Positions 51,088 to 55,096 of a stretch of DNA of 55,096 bases are shown here, piece by piece; the stretch's first letter is position 1; each line of letters opens with the position of its first letter. The DNA is taken from NCBI RefSeq assembly GCF_014596515.1, contig NZ_MSJQ01000049.1:1-55096 (forward strand). Reading direction: 5' to 3'. The stretch is from Streptomyces sp. CBMA156. GTDB lineage: Bacteria; Actinomycetota; Actinomycetes; Streptomycetales; Streptomycetaceae. Position numbers and translations under genes: made by a program. The notes beneath the pieces were generated by a model that worked only from the letters and a program-made list of their open reading frames with translations, made no database searches and was not told the origin of the DNA.

Positions 51088-52302
51088 ATGACGACGACGG
51101 TGACGTTCGACCCCTGGTCGGCGGCGTTCGTGGCCCACCCGTACGACGCGTACGCCGAACTGCGCGAGCACGCGCCGGTGACGTACTTCGAGCCGACGAA
51201 CCAGTGGCTCGTCTCGCGCCACGAGGACGTCAGCGCCCTGCTGCGCGACCGGCGGCTGGGCCGCACCTACACCCACCGCTTCAGCCACGCCGAGTTCGGC
51301 CGCCCCGAGCCCGACCCGGCGCACGAGCCCTTCCACACCCTGAACGACAACGGGCTGCTCGACCTGGAGGCGCCCGACCACACCCGGATCCGCCGGCTGG
51401 TCTCCAAGGCCTTCACCCCGCGCATGGTCGAGGGCCTGCGCCCCACCGTGCGGCGGCTGGCCGGGGATCTGGTCGACGAGCTGCTCGCGGCCGGCGGCGG
51501 CGACCTGATCGCCACCGTCGCCGAGCCGCTGCCGGTCGCCGTGATCGCCGAGATGCTCGGCGTGCCGGAGGCCGACCGGCACCTGCTGCGGCCGTGGTCC
51601 TCCGACATCACCGGGATGTTCGAGCTCAACCCGAGCGAGGAGGCCGCCCGCCGGGCCGTCACCGCGAGCGTCGAGTTCTCCGACTACCTGCGCGCCCTGA
51701 TCCGCGAGCGCCGCACCGCCCCCGGCGGCGACCTGATCAGCGCACTGATCCAGGCCCAGGAGGGCTCCGACGCGCTCAGCGAGCAGGAGATGATCTCCAC
51801 CTGCGTGCTGCTGCTCAACGCCGGCCACGAGGCGACCGTCAACACCACCGGCAACGGCTGGTGGGCGCTGTTCCGCAACCCCGGCGAACTCGCCCGGCTG
51901 CGCGGCTCGGTGGACGAGCTGCTGCCCACCGCCGTCGAGGAACTGATGCGCTGGGACACCCCGTTGCAGATGTTCGAGCGTTGGGTGCTGGAGGACATCG
52001 AGGTCGGCGGCGTCACCATCCCGCGCGGCGCCGAGATCGCCCTGCTGTTCGGCTCCGCCAACCGCGACCCCGAGCGCTTCGCCGACCCGGACCGCCTCGA
52101 CCTCGGCCGCACCGACAACCCGCACATCACCTTCGGCGCCGGAATCCACTTCTGCCTCGGTGCCCCGCTCGCCCGGCTGGAGCTCACCGAGTCCTACGGC
52201 ACCCTGCTGCGCCGGGCGCCGGGCCTGCGGCTGGTCCGCGAGCCCGAGTGGAACCCGGGCTACGTGATCCGCGGGCTCAGGGAACTGCTGGTCGAGGTCT
52301 GA
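51088..52302 (+). CDS. Cytochrome P450
   Basis: A 404-residue soluble monooxygenase of the bacterial CYP105/107-like type. The heme-thiolate Cys is C356 in FGAGIHFCLGAPLARLE, the I-helix oxygen-activation motif is LNAGHEATVN, the K-helix ExxR is EELMR, and a C-helix HTRIRRL motif contacts the heme. ATG 51088 gives a normal N-terminus (MTTTVTFDPWSAAFVAHPYDAY). It needs a ferredoxin and reductase encoded elsewhere. There is no biosynthetic cluster around it, so the substrate is unknown. Confidence 0.95.
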   Translation: MTTTVTFDPWSAAFVAHPYDAYAELREHAPVTYFEPTNQWLVSRHEDVSALLRDRRLGRTYTHRFSHAEFGRPEPDPAHEPFHTLNDNGLLDLEAPDHTRIRRLVSKAFTPRMVEGLRPTVRRLAGDLVDELLAAGGGDLIATVAEPLPVAVIAEMLGVPEADRHLLRPWSSDITGMFELNPSEEAARRAVTASVEFSDYLRALIRERRTAPGGDLISALIQAQEGSDALSEQEMISTCVLLLNAGHEATVNTTGNGWWALFRNPGELARLRGSVDELLPTAVEELMRWDTPLQMFERWVLEDIEVGGVTIPRGAEIALLFGSANRDPERFADPDRLDLGRTDNPHITFGAGIHFCLGAPLARLELTESYGTLLRRAPGLRLVREPEWNPGYVIRGLRELLVEV

Positions 52303-52391
52303 CGGGGAAGCGCGGCCTGCCGGGGAGGCGGCGGGAGGCGGCGGGTGCGGGCCGGGTGGAACCGGTCGACGGGGCGGCACGTCGAAGGGCC

Positions 52392-53741
52392 ATGACGAAC
52401 CGCAGCACCGGACCCCGCAGCACCGGAACCCGCAGCACCGGACCCCGCCGCACCCTCCGCCGCCCGGCGGCGCTGCTCCTCGCGGCCGCGCTCGCCACGC
52501 CGCTGTTCGCCGGCTGCGGCAGCACCGGGGCCGCCGCGCCCGTGGAGCTCAGGGCCTCCGCGCCCGCGAGTCGGCCGGCGGTCGACCCGGCCCAGGTGGC
52601 CGCCACCGCGGCCGCCACCGACGCCTTCGGCCTGGACCTCCTGCACACCCTGACCGCCCAGCCGGACGCGGCCGACCGCAACCTGGTGGTCTCCCCGTCC
52701 GGCCTGGCCACCCTGCTCGCCATGCTGCTGCCCGGCGCCCGCGGCACCACCGCCGAGGAACTCGCCAAGGCCCTGCACACCGGGCTCACCCCGCAGCAGT
52801 ACGCGCTCGCCACCGGCGAGCTGAACCGGCCGGTCCCGGCGACCGGCAAGCTCACCCTGAGCCGCAGCGACGACGTCTGGACCCAGCGGGGACTGTCCGT
52901 CGCCCCGGACTACCTGGCCACCCTCGCCGCCGCCTTCGACACCGGCGTGCACCAGACCGACTTCGCCAAGGACCCGGACGGGGCCCGCAAGACCGTCAAC
53001 GAGACCGTGGAGAAGGCCACCGACGGCCGGATCAAGGACCTGTTCGGCCAGGGCGCGATCACCCAGGACACCCGGCTGGTGCTCACCGACGCGCTCTGCC
53101 TCAAGGCCGAGTGGGCCTCCGCCTTCAAGCCCTCGCACACCGCCGACCGCCCGTTCCACAAGCTCGACGGCTCCGCTCCGGCCGTCCCCACGATGGGGCA
53201 GACCGGGGACTTCAAGTACGCCGACGGCTCCGGCGGGATCGCCGGCGAGCCCTGGCAGGCCGTCGAACTCCCTTACGCGGACGGCGGGTTGGTGATGGAC
53301 CTGATCGTCCCCGCGCAGGGCGGCTTCGCCGATTTCGCCAAGAGCCTGGACCAGCCCCAGCTCGACCGCATCCTCGGCGCCCTCGCCGAGCGGCCGGTCG
53401 ACCTCCAGCTGCCGCGCTTCCACTTCGGCACCTCGGAGGAGCTGACCCCGGCGCTGCGCTCGCTCGGCGTGCGGGCGGCCTTCGACGGGGCCGACTTCGG
53501 CGGCATCACCAAGGACCCGCTCGTCGTCGGCACGGTGGTGCAGAAGGCCACCGTCGAGGTCGACGAGAAGGGTACGGTCGCGGCGGCCGGCAGCGGTGCC
53601 GGGATGGAGGCGGCGGCGGCGCCGCAGGCCGACAAGCCCGTCCGGCTGCACCTCGACCGGCCGTTCCTGTTCCTGATCCGGGACACCAGGGGCGGGGCGC
53701 CGCTGTTCCTCGGCCAGGTCACCGACCCGCAGGCCCGGTAG
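52392..53741 (+). CDS. Serpin-family lipoprotein (serine protease inhibitor)
   Basis: A 449-residue exported serpin. The N-terminus has a twice-repeated RSTGPRSTG-like leader, a hydrophobic signal segment and a lipobox LFAGC (Cys about 42), so it should be lipid-anchored outside the membrane. The serpin core has NLVVSPSGLATLLAMLLPGARGTTAEE (quoted as a region), VNETVEKATDGRIKDLF, LTDALCLKAEW and the C-terminal RPFLFLIRD. The reactive-loop hinge EVDEKGTVAAAG (G394, T395, A397-A399) is of inhibitory type. By spacing P1 is about A408, suggesting an elastase- or subtilisin-like target. ATG 52392 has AAGGGC upstream. Confidence 0.9.
   Translation: MTNRSTGPRSTGTRSTGPRRTLRRPAALLLAAALATPLFAGCGSTGAAAPVELRASAPASRPAVDPAQVAATAAATDAFGLDLLHTLTAQPDAADRNLVVSPSGLATLLAMLLPGARGTTAEELAKALHTGLTPQQYALATGELNRPVPATGKLTLSRSDDVWTQRGLSVAPDYLATLAAAFDTGVHQTDFAKDPDGARKTVNETVEKATDGRIKDLFGQGAITQDTRLVLTDALCLKAEWASAFKPSHTADRPFHKLDGSAPAVPTMGQTGDFKYADGSGGIAGEPWQAVELPYADGGLVMDLIVPAQGGFADFAKSLDQPQLDRILGALAERPVDLQLPRFHFGTSEELTPALRSLGVRAAFDGADFGGITKDPLVVGTVVQKATVEVDEKGTVAAAGSGAGMEAAAAPQADKPVRLHLDRPFLFLIRDTRGGAPLFLGQVTDPQAR
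52401..52445. repeat. 15-bp tandem repeat in the serpin signal region
   Basis: Three in-frame units CGCAGCACCGGAMCC start at 52401, 52416 and 52431, encoding RSTGP/RSTGT before the hydrophobic signal segment. Confidence 0.85.
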
Positions 53742-53795
53742 GCCCGGCAAGCCCGGTGGGCCCCGGGGGACCCGTGGGCGCGCCGCCCGGGCGGC

Positions 53796-54908
53796 TCACC
53801 AGGCCGGGTAGCGCCCGCCGAGCCCCGGGTGCAGCGGGTCGCGGCTGCCGAACAGCACCAGCAGGTCGTCCGCGACCTGCCGCAGCTCCGTACGGCCCTC
53901 GACCGCTCCGGCCCACTCGGCGGGCAGCGCCGCGGCGCCGTACGCGGCCCCGACCAGGTTGCCGCAGACCGCGCCGGTGGAGTCGCTGTCCCCGGAGTGG
54001 TTCACCGACAGCAGCAGCGCGGTGCGCACCGGGTCGGGGTCCAGGGTGGCCGCCAGCAGCGAGTACACCGCGATGGCCAGGCACTCCTCGGCGATCCAGC
54101 CGAGCCCGACCCGCTCCACCGTCTCCGCCGCCGGCTCGGCCTCCTGGGCCAGCCGCACCGCCCGGGCCAGCGCCTGGACGGTCTCCTTGGAGCTCGGCAG
54201 CTCGCGGATCTGCTCCACCGTCTCGCCGACCGCCGCCCACGGCTCGGTGCCGTTCGCGAGCCGCTCGACCAGCGCCGCGAAGGCGCCCGCCGCGAGGTAG
54301 CCGGTCGGGTGTCCGTGGGTGAGCTGGGCGCACTGCACCGCCAGCCCGAAGGACTGTTCGGCGCCCAGCCTGGCCAGTCCGAACGGCGCCGAGCGCATCA
54401 CCGTGCCGCAGCCCTTGGAGCCCGGGTTGACCGGCCCGGCCAGCCCGATCGCGGACGGCGCCTCGAACACCGGGTGCTCGGACGCCCCGCTCAGGCACGC
54501 GTTGCCCGGCGCCCGCCGCGCGTACAGGAAGGGCCGGCTCAGCAGCCAGCCGTCGTACGGGCGGGGCTGCGGCGCGGTGTCCGGCGCGCCCTGGTACTGG
54601 GTGCGCAGCCAGCGCCGGTAGGCGCCGTGGACGGCCTCCGGCACCGAGCCGCCGCCGCCCGTCCAGCCGCGGACGAAGCCGCGGATCAGGCCCTCGGCGG
54701 TGAACAGCGTCATCTGGGTGTCGTCGGTGACCTCCACCGGGCCGGGCCCGGCCGGCAGCGCGGTCACGCCGTCCGGTCCGTACCGGTCCCGGATCTGGTG
54801 GAGCTGCTGGAACTCCACCGGCCAGCCCAGCGCATCGCCGATCGCTCCGCCGAGCAGCGCTCCGCGCACCCGGTCCCGGTACCCCGACTCGGCCGCCGGC
54901 TCCGTCAC
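53796..54908 (-). CDS. ADP-ribosylglycohydrolase family protein
   Basis: A 370-residue all-helical protein of the ARH/DraG family, which removes ADP-ribose from proteins or small molecules using two Mg2+ ions. Motifs in order: GALLGGAIGDALGWPVE (residues about 16-32), metal-binding VTDDTQMTLFTAEGL, and the second metal motif NHSGDSDSTGAVCGNLVGA near the end. The start is GTG at 54908. It converges on the serpin gene with a 54-bp gap. No partner ADP-ribosyltransferase is seen in the window. The target is unknown. Confidence 0.92.
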   Translation of the reverse strand: MTEPAAESGYRDRVRGALLGGAIGDALGWPVEFQQLHQIRDRYGPDGVTALPAGPGPVEVTDDTQMTLFTAEGLIRGFVRGWTGGGGSVPEAVHGAYRRWLRTQYQGAPDTAPQPRPYDGWLLSRPFLYARRAPGNACLSGASEHPVFEAPSAIGLAGPVNPGSKGCGTVMRSAPFGLARLGAEQSFGLAVQCAQLTHGHPTGYLAAGAFAALVERLANGTEPWAAVGETVEQIRELPSSKETVQALARAVRLAQEAEPAAETVERVGLGWIAEECLAIAVYSLLAATLDPDPVRTALLLSVNHSGDSDSTGAVCGNLVGAAYGAAALPAEWAGAVEGRTELRQVADDLLVLFGSRDPLHPGLGGRYPAW

Positions 54909-55017
54909 GTCGAATCCCCCTTCGTTCGTGGCGGACTACGTTCTATCAGGTCCGTCGGAGCGCCGCCGGGCTCCGGGTGGATCTTGTCGGGGCGGGTCGG
55001 GCACCGCGGGGCCCGGC

Positions 55018-55096
55018 CTACCGGCGGAGCTGCCCGGCCCGCCCGTGCAGCGCGGCCCGGTCGGCGGCGGCGCGTCCGGCCGCCCAGCCCACGCCG
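55018..55096 (-). CDS. 3' end of an unidentified gene (partial)
   Basis: A minus-strand frame enters from the right edge and ends at TAG (55018-55020). The about 26 codons have strong G/C third positions and encode an Ala/Arg-rich helical tail (AAADRAALHGRAGQLRR). It is probably the end of the gene upstream of the ADP-ribosylglycohydrolase on the same strand. The product cannot be named. Confidence 0.4.
   Translation of the reverse strand, partial: GVGWAAGRAAADRAALHGRAGQLRR

Noticed and set aside
54909..55017. Possible gene between the ADP-ribosylglycohydrolase and the right-edge partial frame
   Set aside because: Only about 110 bp with no start, ribosome-binding site or coding bias; it looks like a promoter region.

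Overview
The window is about 55 kb of very GC-rich DNA with strong G/C bias at third codon positions, frequent GTG starts and a TTG start for rpoB. The core genes closely resemble those of Streptomyces or Kitasatospora, so a Streptomycetaceae chromosome is the best assignment (inferred from recalled gene order and protein sequence, not from a search). No phage, integrase, transposase, rRNA or CRISPR was seen.

Layout. 1-7.3 kb: uracil/mismatch DNA glycosylase (mug) behind a PAP2-type membrane protein, an M24 aminopeptidase, an MFS exporter divergent from an ArsR-type regulator, a small conserved protein, YajQ and tRNA-Tyr. 7.4-18.4 kb: a potassium locus with a KimA-like APC-family K+ importer followed by kdpFABC and the kdpDE two-component system, plus an extra 27-codon membrane ORF just before kdpF. 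18.5-27.6 kb: an amidohydrolase-fold protein, tRNA-Thr, tRNA-Met, rpmG, two MaoC-fold hydratases, a TetR/MFS pair, murB, adenosine deaminase, an aspartate-type aminotransferase and tRNA-Trp. 27.7-43.5 kb: the secE-nusG-rplK-rplA, rplJ-rplL and rpoB-rpoC cluster, with three related LppX-like lipoproteins and a possible 55-codon ORF between rplA and rplJ. 43.6-55.1 kb: initiator tRNA, a DUF4097-like lipoprotein with a NarL-type two-component pair, a membrane protein, a MoxR-type AAA ATPase with a metallopeptidase/VWA partner, a sirtuin, a cytochrome P450, a lipoprotein serpin and an ADP-ribosylglycohydrolase.

The most interesting signal is in the potassium locus. Short GTCA-containing boxes lie upstream of kimA, upstream of the kdp operon, and a third time downstream of kdpE where no gene follows on that strand. 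The kdp and post-kdpE arrays share the same geometry: tandem 11-bp units, then 32 bp to a box reading GGCGTCARGGCC. This suggests one regulator, plausibly KdpE, acting on both importers and on a possible small transcript ending at a strong hairpin near 18,400. Other points are a 27-codon membrane ORF overlapping kdpF, an approximately 28-residue insertion in the KdpB nucleotide-binding domain, a 15-bp tandem repeat in the end of kdpD, a pair of matching TetR operators, an amidohydrolase without standard metal ligands, and a serpin with an inhibitory-type hinge.

Start codons were chosen from ribosome-binding sites and family lengths. Promoters, terminators and operators are pattern calls by eye.
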